From: Leptospira langatensis
GTDB taxonomy: Bacteria > Spirochaetota > Leptospiria > Leptospirales > Leptospiraceae
DNA length: 64,000 bases
Assembly (NCBI RefSeq): GCF_004770615.1
Contig: NZ_RQER01000004.1
Coordinates: 620,001-684,000, forward strand
Reading direction: 5' to 3'
The notes beneath the pieces were generated by a model. It did not search any database. It was not told the origin of the DNA and saw only the letters and a program-made list of their open reading frames with translations. This document shows positions 46,240 through 55,456 of the stretch, piece by piece. Position 1 is the stretch's first letter, and each line of letters starts with the position of its first letter. The position numbers were made by a program, and so were the translations under genes.

Positions 46240-47844
46240 ATGCAGGAAGATCGTTTTTCTAGAAAAATATTTCTCTCAGTCCTTGGCCTTTGTTTCGCAT
46301 TACTCGGGATCGGTTCCTATTTCAGATGGAGAAAGAGAAGGATTGTCGGCTCCATTCTCGGGCCCGATCGCGAAACCGGCCATAGGCTCAGGGCCGCTCG
46401 TACCGATTTTTCTCCACAAGGAGAAAGGATCAAAACAAAGGTACTCATCGCAGGTGCGGGAGTCTGCGGTTTATCTTCCGGTTATTATCTCTCCAAGCTT
46501 GGGATCCAAGACTATCTCATCTTAGATCTGGAGCAACAAGCCGGAGGAAATTCCAGATACTCCGAAACGAATTCACTGAAATATCCTTGGGGTGCTCATT
46601 ATCTTCCTCAACCGGGACCGGAAAGTGTGTTAGTCCGAAAATTCTTAGAAGAGAACGGCCTCATTCTAGGAAAAGACTCCCAGGGAAATCCTATCTATCC
46701 GGAAAAATATCTCTGCTTCGATCCCGAAGAAAGATTGTATTACCAAGGAAGATGGCAGGCAGGTCTGGTCCCTCGTAGATCGGGTGAACCGGATGCGCAA
46801 GAACTCTTGTTCAGAAAGATCATCAACCATTGGCAGAATCGGATCGGACGAGACGGCCATAAAGCTTTTTGCATTCCTATCGATCTTTCTTCTAGGGATC
46901 CGGAGATCGTCAAACTGGATCGCATTTCCTTCTCCCAATATTTAAAAGAACAAGGGATCCAATCTCCCGAATTGCTATGGTATGCGGATTATTGTACCAG
47001 AGACGATTATGGTGGGAATGCCAACGTTATTTCCGCTTGGGCAGGTCTGCATTATTTCTGTTCCCGTTTACGTTATGAAGAAGAATCCCCTCCCGTATTG
47101 ACCTGGCCGGAAGGGAACGGATTTTTGTTGGAGCTCCTACAGAGACCTTCTCAAGGAAAGATCAAGACTGCGACTCTAATAGAAAGGATCAAAAAGCAAG
47201 GAAGCAAATGGGAGATCAATGCGTACGATGTGAACGGACGCAAAGATATTCTATTCGAAGCGGAGCAGGTGATCTATGCTCTTCCTTCTTTTACCCGAAA
47301 GTATATTCTGGGAGAGAAGGAAAGCTTTCTGCAAAATTTGGAATATTCTCCTTGGTTGGTCGCAAATCTATTTGTAGACGAACTTCCGCAAGGCAAAGGT
47401 CATCCGCCTGCTTGGGAGAATGTGATCTACAAGAGCAGATCCCTTGGTTATGTTGTTTCCACTCACCAAGATCTGCGCGCGCTTCGTCCTTCATCCGTTT
47501 TGACCTACTATCTTGCATTTGCGGAGAAGGATACTCTTGCCGCAAGAAGAGCCATGCTTCCTAAGACCTGGGAGAACTGGAAAGAAGAGATCCTTGCCGA
47601 TCTGAAAAAGCCTCATCCAAATATCGAAAGTCTGGTCTCCAGGATAGATATCATGACCCATGCTCATGCAATGATCCGTCCGGTCCCCGGATTCATCTGG
47701 GGAGGAGAAAGAGAAAAGCTGGCTCGCTCCGGCCCGGGAATCCATTTCGCTCATTGCGATCTAAGCGGGATCTCCATCTTTGAAGAAGCATTGTACAGAG
47801 GGTTCGAAGCCTCCAAGAAAGTGCAGGCCCAAGGGAAAGCCTAA
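46240..47844 (+). CDS. FAD-dependent amine oxidase/phytoene desaturase-like oxidoreductase
   Basis: 534-residue flavoprotein with an N-terminal hydrophobic anchor or leader (FLSVLGLCFALLGIGSYF). The dinucleotide-binding fold is VLIAGAGVCGLSSGYYLSKL, followed by LEQQAGGNSRYSE, the FAD-contact typical of amine oxidases and desaturases; YALPSFTRKYIL and the C-terminal GIHFAHCDLSGISIFEEALY complete the fold. It probably oxidises a membrane or periplasmic substrate. The stop shares one base with the start of the following His-bearing membrane protein, implying a two-gene functional unit. Family members desaturate carotenoids or oxidise amines; the substrate here cannot be told. Confidence 0.8.
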   Translation: MQEDRFSRKIFLSVLGLCFALLGIGSYFRWRKRRIVGSILGPDRETGHRLRAARTDFSPQGERIKTKVLIAGAGVCGLSSGYYLSKLGIQDYLILDLEQQAGGNSRYSETNSLKYPWGAHYLPQPGPESVLVRKFLEENGLILGKDSQGNPIYPEKYLCFDPEERLYYQGRWQAGLVPRRSGEPDAQELLFRKIINHWQNRIGRDGHKAFCIPIDLSSRDPEIVKLDRISFSQYLKEQGIQSPELLWYADYCTRDDYGGNANVISAWAGLHYFCSRLRYEEESPPVLTWPEGNGFLLELLQRPSQGKIKTATLIERIKKQGSKWEINAYDVNGRKDILFEAEQVIYALPSFTRKYILGEKESFLQNLEYSPWLVANLFVDELPQGKGHPPAWENVIYKSRSLGYVVSTHQDLRALRPSSVLTYYLAFAEKDTLAARRAMLPKTWENWKEEILADLKKPHPNIESLVSRIDIMTHAHAMIRPVPGFIWGGEREKLARSGPGIHFAHCDLSGISIFEEALYRGFEASKKVQAQGKA

Positions 47845-49007
47845 TGAGCGGGCATACTAAAGAGAACTTGCCGGGAGAAGATAGAAGCAAATGGATCATC
47901 TCTCGTGCTTATGATCTGAGTTGGTTTATTGCCCCTGGGTTCCTGGCCGTGCTCATTGCATTTATCTCACATCAATTGGATTTCCCAAAAGATATCGGCT
48001 TGGGTTCGGGAAGAACCGATGGCAAAGCATTACCACCTTGGCTTTGGCTTCTGCTCATTCCGGGAGTAGACGTATCTCATGTATATTCCACCTTATTCAG
48101 GGCCTATTGGGACAAGGAAGTATGGAATCGAAAGAAGACCCTCCTTACCCTGACTCCTTTATTTTGTTTCGTATTCGCTTTGATACTTTATTCTTTCGGA
48201 AAGTTAGTCTTCTGGAGTGCAGTCGCCTATCTGGCAGTATTTCACTTCATCCGACAACAGTACGGTTTTCTTGCTCTCTATTCTCGCAAAGAAGAAGGTT
48301 CCAGCAATCTTTCTCTTTTATGGGATAAGGTAACCTTGTATGCAGTCACCATTTTACCGGTCGTGTACTGGCATCTCACTCCTGATACCAGACGTTTCGA
48401 ATGGTTTATGGAAGGGGACTTCTTCTATTTTCCGAACGAACTACTTGCAAAGTCTGTCCATGTTCTTTTCTGGATCTGGCTTTTAGGATATGCTATAAGC
48501 CAGATCTATTATCTTTTGAACGAGAAACAGATCTCTCTAGGAAAGATCTTACTGATAACAAACACCTCTTTGGTTTGGTATATAGGCATTGTATACTTAA
48601 ATGACGACTTTGCTTTTACTCTTACAAATGTAATCAATCACGGCATTCCATACATAGCCCTGGTATTTGCGTATTCCAGTTTTAGAAGAAAGAATCTTCC
48701 CTCAGTCTTTTATTCCGCATTCCAAAAGGGAATTCTTGCCCTTCTTCCTTTTGTATTGATCTTAATCATATTGGCATTTTCCGAAGAATGGCTTTGGGAT
48801 AGTTTCGTTTGGAGAGAACATTCCGATCTGTTTGGAAACAAATCCGTAATACGATCGGAACTGGGGCTTGGCTTCGAGTTCATACTTGTTCCTCTTTTCT
48901 TTCTTCCTCAGTTCACTCATTATATTCTAGACGGTTTTCTATGGAAGGGCGGAGAGGACAATAGAGAGCTAAGAGGATTCTTGGGTTTCCAAAAGCTTGA
49001 TCCTTGA
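47844..49007 (+). CDS. Polytopic membrane protein with conserved-looking histidines
   Basis: 387-residue protein with about nine membrane helices. Histidines sit in or beside helices in distinctive contexts: GVDVSHVYSTLFRAYWD (His79), FHFIRQQYGF (His134), NVINHGIPYIALVF (~270) and FTHYILDGFLWK (~363). The pattern recalls membrane oxygenases or desaturases that bind iron through histidines, such as the Brp/Blh and fatty-acid hydroxylase groups, but motifs do not match either one exactly, so this is only a hypothesis. Start overlaps the flavoprotein stop (TAATG). It is the second gene of a likely redox pair. No family assigned. Confidence 0.7.
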   Translation: MSGHTKENLPGEDRSKWIISRAYDLSWFIAPGFLAVLIAFISHQLDFPKDIGLGSGRTDGKALPPWLWLLLIPGVDVSHVYSTLFRAYWDKEVWNRKKTLLTLTPLFCFVFALILYSFGKLVFWSAVAYLAVFHFIRQQYGFLALYSRKEEGSSNLSLLWDKVTLYAVTILPVVYWHLTPDTRRFEWFMEGDFFYFPNELLAKSVHVLFWIWLLGYAISQIYYLLNEKQISLGKILLITNTSLVWYIGIVYLNDDFAFTLTNVINHGIPYIALVFAYSSFRRKNLPSVFYSAFQKGILALLPFVLILIILAFSEEWLWDSFVWREHSDLFGNKSVIRSELGLGFEFILVPLFFLPQFTHYILDGFLWKGGEDNRELRGFLGFQKLDP

Positions 49008-49121
49008 ATCAATATGCTCCAAATCCCCCAGGGACTGAAAAACGCCCTCCTTGCGGTTTTCCGATAGACAAGCTCGGTTTTCATCTCATAATGACGAAAA
49101 AGGAAAACAGGATCTACCTCA

Positions 49122-49493
49122 ATGATCATCGTAGAAGGAATCGATTATATTGTAATACCAACGGGGGACATCGAATCTTCCGTTAAATTCTATTCCGAGC
49201 TCTTCGATTTCGAGACCTTAGAGGAGAAAGGAAATGAGTTCGCGATCATCGGCCTCGATTCCGTGAACATTAAGCTCCTCAATACCAACGGCGCAAAAAG
49301 CTCCCTTTCCGAAGTTAAGTCTCCTGTTTTAAGCTTCGTTTTGGACGTGGATGACTTTACCGAAGCGATCGTTGAACTCGAATCTAAATCGGTTCAGATC
49401 GTAAGAGGGCCAGAAGCAAGAGACGGGGGAGAATTTCTCCATTTCTTGGATCCGTCCGGAAACATTTTAGAGATCAATTATAAAGAAGACTGA
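49122..49493 (+). CDS. VOC-family (glyoxalase/bleomycin-resistance fold) protein
   Basis: 123-residue protein with one vicinal-oxygen-chelate domain: DYIVIPTGDIESSVKFYSEL, FDFETLEEKGNEFAIIGL, SFVLDVDDFTEAIVELESKS (first beta-alpha-beta unit then second), and HFLDPSGNILEIN with the C-terminal metal-binding Glu. The usual His in the first strand is replaced by Ile/Val (DYIVIPTGD), so the metal site may be incomplete. ATG 49122 follows AGGA by nine bases. A bidirectional terminator follows. Function is unknown. Confidence 0.82.
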   Translation: MIIVEGIDYIVIPTGDIESSVKFYSELFDFETLEEKGNEFAIIGLDSVNIKLLNTNGAKSSLSEVKSPVLSFVLDVDDFTEAIVELESKSVQIVRGPEARDGGEFLHFLDPSGNILEINYKED

Positions 49494-49518
49494 TCTTTTC
49501 AGAATTCGTCTTAAAAGT

Positions 49519-49546
49519 AAAAAGCCCTCGATCCGAGGGCTTTTTT
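49519..49546. terminator. Strong bidirectional intrinsic terminator
   Basis: AAAAAGCCCTCG / CGAGGGCTTTTT, a perfect 12-base stem with an ATC loop, A-run on one side and T-run on the other, between two convergent genes. The best terminator in the window. Confidence 0.88.
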
Positions 49547-49556
49547 ATTGAAAAGC

Positions 49557-49757
49557 TTAGGAAAGTTTGTCTACAAAGGCGCCTTTGATCTTATAGATAT
49601 CGCCTGCATAACTCGGATTCATTGCCTTTTGATCGAAGGTGTCCGCTTGCTTATTCTCATAAGGCTTATTAGCGACTCCTTCCATTTTAGGCATCTTGCG
49701 AGGGTCCGAGGAAGGCTTGTCCGGTAATCCAAGATATGCTGCAGTAATCGTGCTCAT
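49557..49757 (-). CDS. Small protein of unknown function
   Basis: 66-residue hydrophilic protein, rich in Pro, Lys and Asp (YLGLPDKPSSDPRKMPKMEG, ADTFDQKAMNPSYAGD). No membrane segment, cysteine or recognisable domain. It is judged real because a strong GGGGAGGA ribosome-binding site lies upstream of ATG 49757 and because a strong terminator immediately follows its stop. Function unknown. Confidence 0.6.
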   Translation of the reverse strand: MSTITAAYLGLPDKPSSDPRKMPKMEGVANKPYENKQADTFDQKAMNPSYAGDIYKIKGAFVDKLS

Positions 49758-49825
49758 TTGATCCTCCCCTAACCGAATGCTAAACCAGTATTAAGAATAA
49801 ACCAAGTATTTTTTTAGGCTTCATA

Positions 49826-50560
49826 TTAAGGAAATGAGATTTCGCAATTCCCCTTGCCTGCCGTCACGAACATCTGAACGGTATAATAGCTCGGAAAGGT
49901 TAGAGTAGGCTGATAGATCCAGGTAGAAGTATCGTTCGGATTGCCCACATCCGTTCTTCCACAAGACTTGGAAAACTTAGAATACACCAAGTACGTATCG
50001 CAGCCTAACTTCACATTAGTAGGCCCTTCCGGATTTAGATCGATCCTGAGGGCTACTGTTCCCGTCTGGCCGGTAATCGCAAAGCTCTTGGAATCTGGAT
50101 ACGTTACCCCGATCTCCTCGCCATACTGATTGTTAAACGACTTGTAGCAGTCTATGTAGAATGTACTGCCATAGCAATTCATTGCAGTGCTGCCATTGTT
50201 CTTATCGCAAACTACGGCTCCGGAACCGGATTTAGAAAGGAAGAGAGTACCGGTAGAAGCTCCCGCAGGAACAACGGTTGTGATCTGCGTAGTGGTCGCA
50301 GTCAGAACAGTGGCCGATACCCCGTTAAACGTTATAGTATTATTGCTTGCGGTCCCGGAAAAAAGTCTCCCATTGATCGTGATAGAAGTTCCAGGGCTGG
50401 TACCGATCGGAGGAGATCCGGAAGGAGGATCGATCGAAGTGATCACCGGGTCGCCGATCCCCAACTCACTTGCCAGATCCGAGTTTTTGCTATTGGAGCA
50501 AGAGATCCCGAAGACGGAAATCATCAGAATTAAAACAATACCTTGCATCGAAGACCGCAT
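49826..50560 (-). CDS. IPT/TIG-domain lipoprotein
   Basis: 244-residue predicted lipoprotein: leader GIVLILMISVFGISCSNS with lipobox GISC at ~residue 21. Residues ~37-120 form one IPT/TIG immunoglobulin-like domain (VITSIDPPSGSPPIGT, ITINGRLFSG, ITFNGVSATVLTATTTQITT, VPAGASTGTLFL). The remaining ~120 residues contain four cysteines (VVCDKNN, AMNCYGS, IDCYKSF, LGCDTYL) plus SCGRTD and NCEISFP, likely disulfide bonded outside the cytoplasm. TIG domains occur in surface-exposed proteins. ATG 50560 has AAGGA close upstream. Function unknown. Confidence 0.7.
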   Translation of the reverse strand: MRSSMQGIVLILMISVFGISCSNSKNSDLASELGIGDPVITSIDPPSGSPPIGTSPGTSITINGRLFSGTASNNTITFNGVSATVLTATTTQITTVVPAGASTGTLFLSKSGSGAVVCDKNNGSTAMNCYGSTFYIDCYKSFNNQYGEEIGVTYPDSKSFAITGQTGTVALRIDLNPEGPTNVKLGCDTYLVYSKFSKSCGRTDVGNPNDTSTWIYQPTLTFPSYYTVQMFVTAGKGNCEISFP

Positions 50561-50684
50561 TTTCCTTAACCTAGAACCGCTCGAATCGAACGGTTTTGCT
50601 TGCCGATCTAGAAAAACCGGGCAATCTACCCAATTATCGGAAGAAATACTTCGTCCGGGAATAAGATTTTTCCAGAAGGCAAAT

Positions 50685-51458
50685 ATGAGCGAAACAGTTC
50701 TTTATTCGATCGAAGATTATACGTGCATTATTAGTTTAAATCGACCCGAAAAACGGAATGCAATCTCTAGGGAATTGCTTCGAGAACTTATGTCCTGTAT
50801 AGAAAAGGCAGGTAGAGACCCGAAAATCCGCGCCTTGGTCCTTTCCGGAGAAGGTTCCGTTTTCTGCGCAGGTGCCGATCTAAAAGAAAGGGCAGACATG
50901 TCCGAAAAGGAAGTACATCGTTTCTTGGACCAGGTAGGAGCCTGTTTCCAAGCGCTGGAAAATCTTCCGTTTCCAACGATCGCTGCTTTGGACGGAGACG
51001 CTTACGGCGGTGGATTGGAGATGGCTCTCTGCTGCGATTTTATCCTTATGAGCCATGAGGCAAAAGTAGGACTGACTGAAACCGGTTTAGGGATCATTCC
51101 CGGAGCAGGCGGAACCCAAAGGCTTCCAAGAAGGATCGGAAGAACAAAGGCATTGGAGCTTATTCTTACTGCATCCGTAATCAATGCGGAAACTGCTCTG
51201 GAGATCCAACTCGCAAATTCAGTCTGGCATGATTCCGCTTTCACTGCAGGAAAGAAGCTCGCAGTACTGCTTTCTGAAAAAGCTCCTATCTCTTTAAAGC
51301 TCGCCAAGTTAGCGATCAATGAAGGGGAAGGGAAAGACATTAAGACCGCCTTAAAGATAGAGAGAAAACATTATAATAAGACCCTACAAACCGAAGACAG
51401 ACTGGAAGCCTTACGGGCTTTCAAAGAAAAGAGAAAACCCGAATTTAAGGGAAGATAG
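50685..51458 (+). CDS. Enoyl-CoA hydratase/isomerase family protein
   Basis: 257-residue crotonase-fold enzyme, as used in fatty-acid oxidation to hydrate enoyl-CoA. Signatures: LNRPEKRNAISRELL, GEGSVFCAGADLKER (oxyanion hole), ALDGDAYGGGLEMALCCDF and GLTETGLGIIPGAGGTQRLP, the last containing the second catalytic Glu. ATG 50685 is chosen because AAGG lies upstream and the protein matches the family from its first residues; 166 open codons before it are antisense to the IPT lipoprotein gene and not protein-like. It stands without other beta-oxidation genes. Confidence 0.92.
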   Translation: MSETVLYSIEDYTCIISLNRPEKRNAISRELLRELMSCIEKAGRDPKIRALVLSGEGSVFCAGADLKERADMSEKEVHRFLDQVGACFQALENLPFPTIAALDGDAYGGGLEMALCCDFILMSHEAKVGLTETGLGIIPGAGGTQRLPRRIGRTKALELILTASVINAETALEIQLANSVWHDSAFTAGKKLAVLLSEKAPISLKLAKLAINEGEGKDIKTALKIERKHYNKTLQTEDRLEALRAFKEKRKPEFKGR

Positions 51459-51529
51459 AAATTCGAAAAAGGGAAGCGACCCAAAGCCAGGACGCAAAAA
51501 TAGGAAAAAACTAGGCATCGGAAAATCGA

Positions 51530-52060
51530 ATGATTCTAACTGGAAAGGAAATTAAGAAGAGATTAGACAAGGACATAGTCATCGATCCTTATTCCGACAA
51601 CAGGTTGAATCCGAACTCTTATAACCTAAGACTTCATAACGAGCTTGTGCGTTATACAGAGACCCCGTTGGACATGAAGAAGTCCAACCCTTCCGAAAAC
51701 CTGATCATCCCTGAAAGTGGAATACTCTTACAACCGGGCGTTCTATACTTAGGAAGGACCTTAGAATACACCGAGACCCATAACCTAGTGCCTATGCTCG
51801 AAGGACGTTCTTCAATCGGTAGGTTGGGAATGTATGTGCATGTGACCGCTGGATTCGGTGATGTAGGGTTTAAAGGATTTTGGACCCTAGAGATCTCCGT
51901 TATCCAACCCTTGGTCATATATCCAAATGTGGAAATTTGCCAGATCTTCTACCATACCGTAGAAGGTGAGATCACCGAATACAAATCCGGCAAGTACCAA
52001 GGCAATAAAGGGATCCAAACATCTATGCTATACAAGGACTTCGAGAACGGAAAGTATTAA
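51530..52060 (+). CDS. dcd: dCTP deaminase family protein
   Basis: 176-residue dUTPase-fold enzyme of the Dcd family, making dUTP from dCTP (or dUMP if bifunctional) for thymidylate synthesis. The family motif EGRSSIGRLGMYVHVTAGFG, then GFKGFWTLEIS with the catalytic Glu, and GKYQGNKGIQTSMLYKDF at the C-terminus are visible; NPNSYNLRLHNELV opens the fold. The TAGFGDVGF segment replaces the TAHRIDPGW of the E. coli enzyme and is closer to the Dcd-Dut bifunctional group. Start ATG 51530 has GGAAAATCGA upstream. Confidence 0.88.
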   Translation: MILTGKEIKKRLDKDIVIDPYSDNRLNPNSYNLRLHNELVRYTETPLDMKKSNPSENLIIPESGILLQPGVLYLGRTLEYTETHNLVPMLEGRSSIGRLGMYVHVTAGFGDVGFKGFWTLEISVIQPLVIYPNVEICQIFYHTVEGEITEYKSGKYQGNKGIQTSMLYKDFENGKY

Positions 52061-52075
52061 GAATACTTAATACTT

Positions 52076-55000
52076 TTAAGAAGCCTTGCTATCTCTCTGG
52101 ATCAATCTCACTAATTTCTGAGCGCTTTCGTTTTCGGGATCCTTTTGCAGGGCGAGATGCGCGTATTCCAAGGCCAATTCGAATTGTTCCGTTTGGCGAT
52201 ATAGATCCGAAAGATTGATCAGGTTCATAGGATTATCCGGCTGGAGTTCTTCCATTCTCTTGGCTGCGAGAATTGCCTCGTCCATTCTTCCTATTCTGCG
52301 ATTCGCCAAGGAAAGATAATACCAATACTCCACCAGATCCGGATCGGAGCCCAAATACTTGTTCAGGACCTCGACTGCCTTTGCGTAATTCTTTCCTTTA
52401 AAACTAAGAAGTCCCAGGAGTTTAGTGACCTTGGTGTTCTGGGGATCGGATTTATACAGTCCTTCGAGAGAGACTAGAGCCTCGCTCAAGCGTCCGCCCA
52501 TATAGTCTTCTTTTGCTTTCTTATAGATGAATTTCCAGTCGATTGGATCGGAAAGTGAATCCGTCTTTGCATCCGTTTCAGGAGATTGGATCGGCAAATA
52601 TTCTATCTTAAGAAGAGAAAGGTCGTCCGTTAATTCTCCCGAATCCAAGATCTCTTCCTCGATCTTGTTAAGATCCCCTTGGCCCTTTTCGACCAGTTGC
52701 AAGAAGAGCATCTCATCTTCGTTGATGGTCCTAACTTCTTTTTCTGGGGTAAGATCTAAGTCGTCTTTACCATCGGAACCGATGATCAGAACATCTCCCG
52801 GCTCTAGTCGAGTAGTATGGACCTTAAACTCATATTCCGAATCCAGACCGATCTTCCGAAGGGTCAATCCGGTTTCTAGGAACCCGGCCCTTCCGTCCCG
52901 ATACATAACGGAGAAAGGGTGCTCCGCATTGAAGTACCAGACCTTACCGGTGTCGTCTTCGACCAGAACAAAAGTACCGGAGATCACCATAGATCCGTTA
53001 AAAGACTTAAAGACCGATTGCATCTCTTGGTAAATCTCAGTTAACCAATCGGCCGGACTTTCATCTAAGACCCTATCGTTTGCAGCAGAGCGAGCCAGAA
53101 TGGAATTGATCACGACTCCCATGACCAAAGAGCCTCCGGCTCCTTGCATGGACTTGCCCATCGCGTCCCCATTCATCGCAAATGTGTAACGTTTGAAATC
53201 GTTTGGTTTTCCTAAGCGAAGATTTCCGGTAACGCAAATATCCCCGCCTAGATCCGCGGTCTTTCCCTTAAACTCAAATTGCTTTTTTTGGCGAAGAATG
53301 AACTGAGTTCCTACCTTAGAAGATTTATTAGCATTATAGAATAATGGCTTTGCAAGCAAGGAAGTCAGGAAGTAGTCCCCGTCCTGCTGTACTTTCAGTC
53401 TTTGTAATTCTTCTATCTTTTCGGAAAGTTCTCTCGTTCTTTCCCTTACCTTTGTGGCTAGATGCTCTGCATAATCCTGCAGTTCTCCTCTAGCCTTACG
53501 GATGGATGCCACCATGTTATTGAAGGAATCGGACAAGAAGCCTATCTCGTCTTTCAAGTCCACCTTGACTTCGACATCTAGAGCACCCTCGTTTACCCTT
53601 TCCATTCCGGAGAGAAGTCTGTTCAAAGGAGATACCAAGCTCTGGCGGAAGAAGAATGGAAATACCAAGAATACAACCACGAGAACCACACCCAAGATTA
53701 TGGTCTGCTTGGCTGCAGTCGGGTGCATGAACTCTCTGTATTTACGGTAGGAGTATCCGACCTCACTCACGATATCCTTTTTGACATCGTAATTGATGTA
53801 GGTAACGAAATGTTGGTACTCGTCTAAGCTCTTTCTATAATGTCTAGAAAGTGCCGGCTGGAAGGGACGGAAGTAGAGAAGGACTTCTTCCTTCATGTGA
53901 CCGATCAGCAGATCCTTTTCGTCAAAGGTGCAACTTCCATCCTTCTCTTTCCATTTTGCAAGAAGATGGTCCTTGAAGTAAGTAACGTCACCGCTTGCAC
54001 CCTTCATGAATTTTCTTCCATCTACGCAGAAATCTTTCGGAAAGATATACTCGAGCTTGTTCGAGGTTACGAAGACTGCGGTGTTCAGAGATACAAGATA
54101 ATCGAATAACTTCGTCTTAAGCTCTTTCCCTTCCAGATTCGGATTTCTCTCCAAGAATTTAAGGATAGAGGCTCTATAACCGCTGAAATATTCGTGAGAT
54201 CCAACTAGGGTCTTCTTCAGGGATTCCCTAAAATTATCTTCTGCAAGAAGCTTGATATGCTCGAATAGGATCGTATTCTTAAAGTCTATCTCCAACTGAG
54301 GAAGACGCAGATCCAATTTATTATCATACTGAGAGTAATCTACGCTATTCGAACCGCCGGCCCAGTTCACGATATATTCCATCTCCGGCGGTTTCTTTCC
54401 ACCTTCCAGAACCCGCGCCATATTCACGATACTCTTGGTATCGTATTCCGCTTCCTTATCCTGGTTCGAAATGAATACGAGGGCTTGCATGATCAACATA
54501 AGGGTCACGAATGTGATCCCCACGATCTTGACCATAAATGTGGTCTTCTCTTCGCTGAAGTTCAAAAAGATCACAAGGATCAAGAAAACTCCTACAGTCA
54601 TTAATAGAACGATAGAAGTCAAATAGGTGGATCTTTCGATCCATCCGTCCCGACTGAGAATATTTGTTACCGCAGGGATCACTCCTCCGATGAGAAGGGC
54701 GCCCATGAAACCTCCGATCGCGAAGCGAGTGCTTCCGGATGTTTTCATCATTCTCCAGACCGGAATGATCAGAAAGCAGATCAGAACGAAGATACCGATC
54801 AAGATCGCGACATTTCTAGAAGCGGCCTCCGCATTGAAATCCCATTGATGAGCGGTGAAGTGATACTTTTTAGGAGAACTTAAGGTGATATAGAAGAAGT
54901 AAGAAACCCCGATAGCCATGATCGAATACAATACGATCAGCAGATTCCGATTCAGTTTAGGGTGAGCATTCTGCGGATAGCGGGACATGAACTGTCCAAG

Positions 55001-55267
55001 GTGGGTCAAGGCGGGAAGAATAAATCCCACAGTCAACCATCGATGGTAGGCACCGTTCGGATGATATAAGAAGGCCGCAAAGAAATACCCCGTACAAAAG
55101 AAGGAGAAGAATAAGGCTCCTAAAGCGAGATGGAAAGTACTTGGAGTCTTCTCCTTTACGAATAGGAAGAAGAGGGATGTAAATAGAAAGGCGAGAACAG
55201 ATAACAAGCTTCCGAAAGAGTAATAATTCAGAAGAACGTCGTTTTGTAAGATTGAAAGTATTTCCAT
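52076..55267 (-). CDS. Membrane-anchored SpoIIE-type PP2C phosphatase with TPR tail (copy 1)
   Basis: 1063-residue signalling phosphatase. Residues ~15-270 hold about seven to eight membrane helices; ~270-510 form an extracytoplasmic or linker domain; a last helix (IILGVVLVVVFLVFPFFF) leads to a HAMP domain (SGMERVNEGALDVEVKVDLK) and coiled coil. The PP2C core has metal-binding acidic sites in DLGGDICVTG, MNGDAMGKSMQGAGG and GSDGKDDLDL, with DDLSLLKIEY closing it. TPR-like repeats fill ~900-1055. It probably dephosphorylates an anti-anti-sigma protein. A TATAAT-like box at 55367-55362 suggests its own promoter in the 189-base gap upstream. Paralogue of the gene at 56389. Confidence 0.88.
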   Translation of the reverse strand: MEILSILQNDVLLNYYSFGSLLSVLAFLFTSLFFLFVKEKTPSTFHLALGALFFSFFCTGYFFAAFLYHPNGAYHRWLTVGFILPALTHLGQFMSRYPQNAHPKLNRNLLIVLYSIMAIGVSYFFYITLSSPKKYHFTAHQWDFNAEAASRNVAILIGIFVLICFLIIPVWRMMKTSGSTRFAIGGFMGALLIGGVIPAVTNILSRDGWIERSTYLTSIVLLMTVGVFLILVIFLNFSEEKTTFMVKIVGITFVTLMLIMQALVFISNQDKEAEYDTKSIVNMARVLEGGKKPPEMEYIVNWAGGSNSVDYSQYDNKLDLRLPQLEIDFKNTILFEHIKLLAEDNFRESLKKTLVGSHEYFSGYRASILKFLERNPNLEGKELKTKLFDYLVSLNTAVFVTSNKLEYIFPKDFCVDGRKFMKGASGDVTYFKDHLLAKWKEKDGSCTFDEKDLLIGHMKEEVLLYFRPFQPALSRHYRKSLDEYQHFVTYINYDVKKDIVSEVGYSYRKYREFMHPTAAKQTIILGVVLVVVFLVFPFFFRQSLVSPLNRLLSGMERVNEGALDVEVKVDLKDEIGFLSDSFNNMVASIRKARGELQDYAEHLATKVRERTRELSEKIEELQRLKVQQDGDYFLTSLLAKPLFYNANKSSKVGTQFILRQKKQFEFKGKTADLGGDICVTGNLRLGKPNDFKRYTFAMNGDAMGKSMQGAGGSLVMGVVINSILARSAANDRVLDESPADWLTEIYQEMQSVFKSFNGSMVISGTFVLVEDDTGKVWYFNAEHPFSVMYRDGRAGFLETGLTLRKIGLDSEYEFKVHTTRLEPGDVLIIGSDGKDDLDLTPEKEVRTINEDEMLFLQLVEKGQGDLNKIEEEILDSGELTDDLSLLKIEYLPIQSPETDAKTDSLSDPIDWKFIYKKAKEDYMGGRLSEALVSLEGLYKSDPQNTKVTKLLGLLSFKGKNYAKAVEVLNKYLGSDPDLVEYWYYLSLANRRIGRMDEAILAAKRMEELQPDNPMNLINLSDLYRQTEQFELALEYAHLALQKDPENESAQKLVRLIQRDSKAS

Positions 55268-55419
55268 GCGCTTAAAAATTGATCGGTCCTAATATCGATT
55301 CGGCTGAGCGCATTTTGCGACTGAAATCGATCGAACCAAGAAAACAGCTACTTATAAATGGATTATATAAAAGCCGGAACAAATGCGATCAAACGAAAAA
55401 AGAATTTCTCGTTAAATCA

Positions 55420-55452
55420 GCTTTTTTATATAACACGGGCTATATAAAAAGC
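55420..55452 (-). terminator. AT-rich hairpin downstream of gluzincin gene
   Basis: Left arm GCTTTTTTATATA, right arm TATATAAAAAGC, 12 pairs with one bulged T, loop ACACGGGC. It begins 5 bases past the peptidase-like gene's stop on the minus strand, separating it from the downstream SpoIIE gene. Confidence 0.5.
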
Positions 55453-55456
55453 AAGT

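Noticed and set aside
50187..50684. Long N-terminal extension of the enoyl-CoA hydratase frame
   Set aside because: Antisense to the IPT lipoprotein gene; hydratase similarity begins at ATG 50685, which has its own ribosome-binding site.
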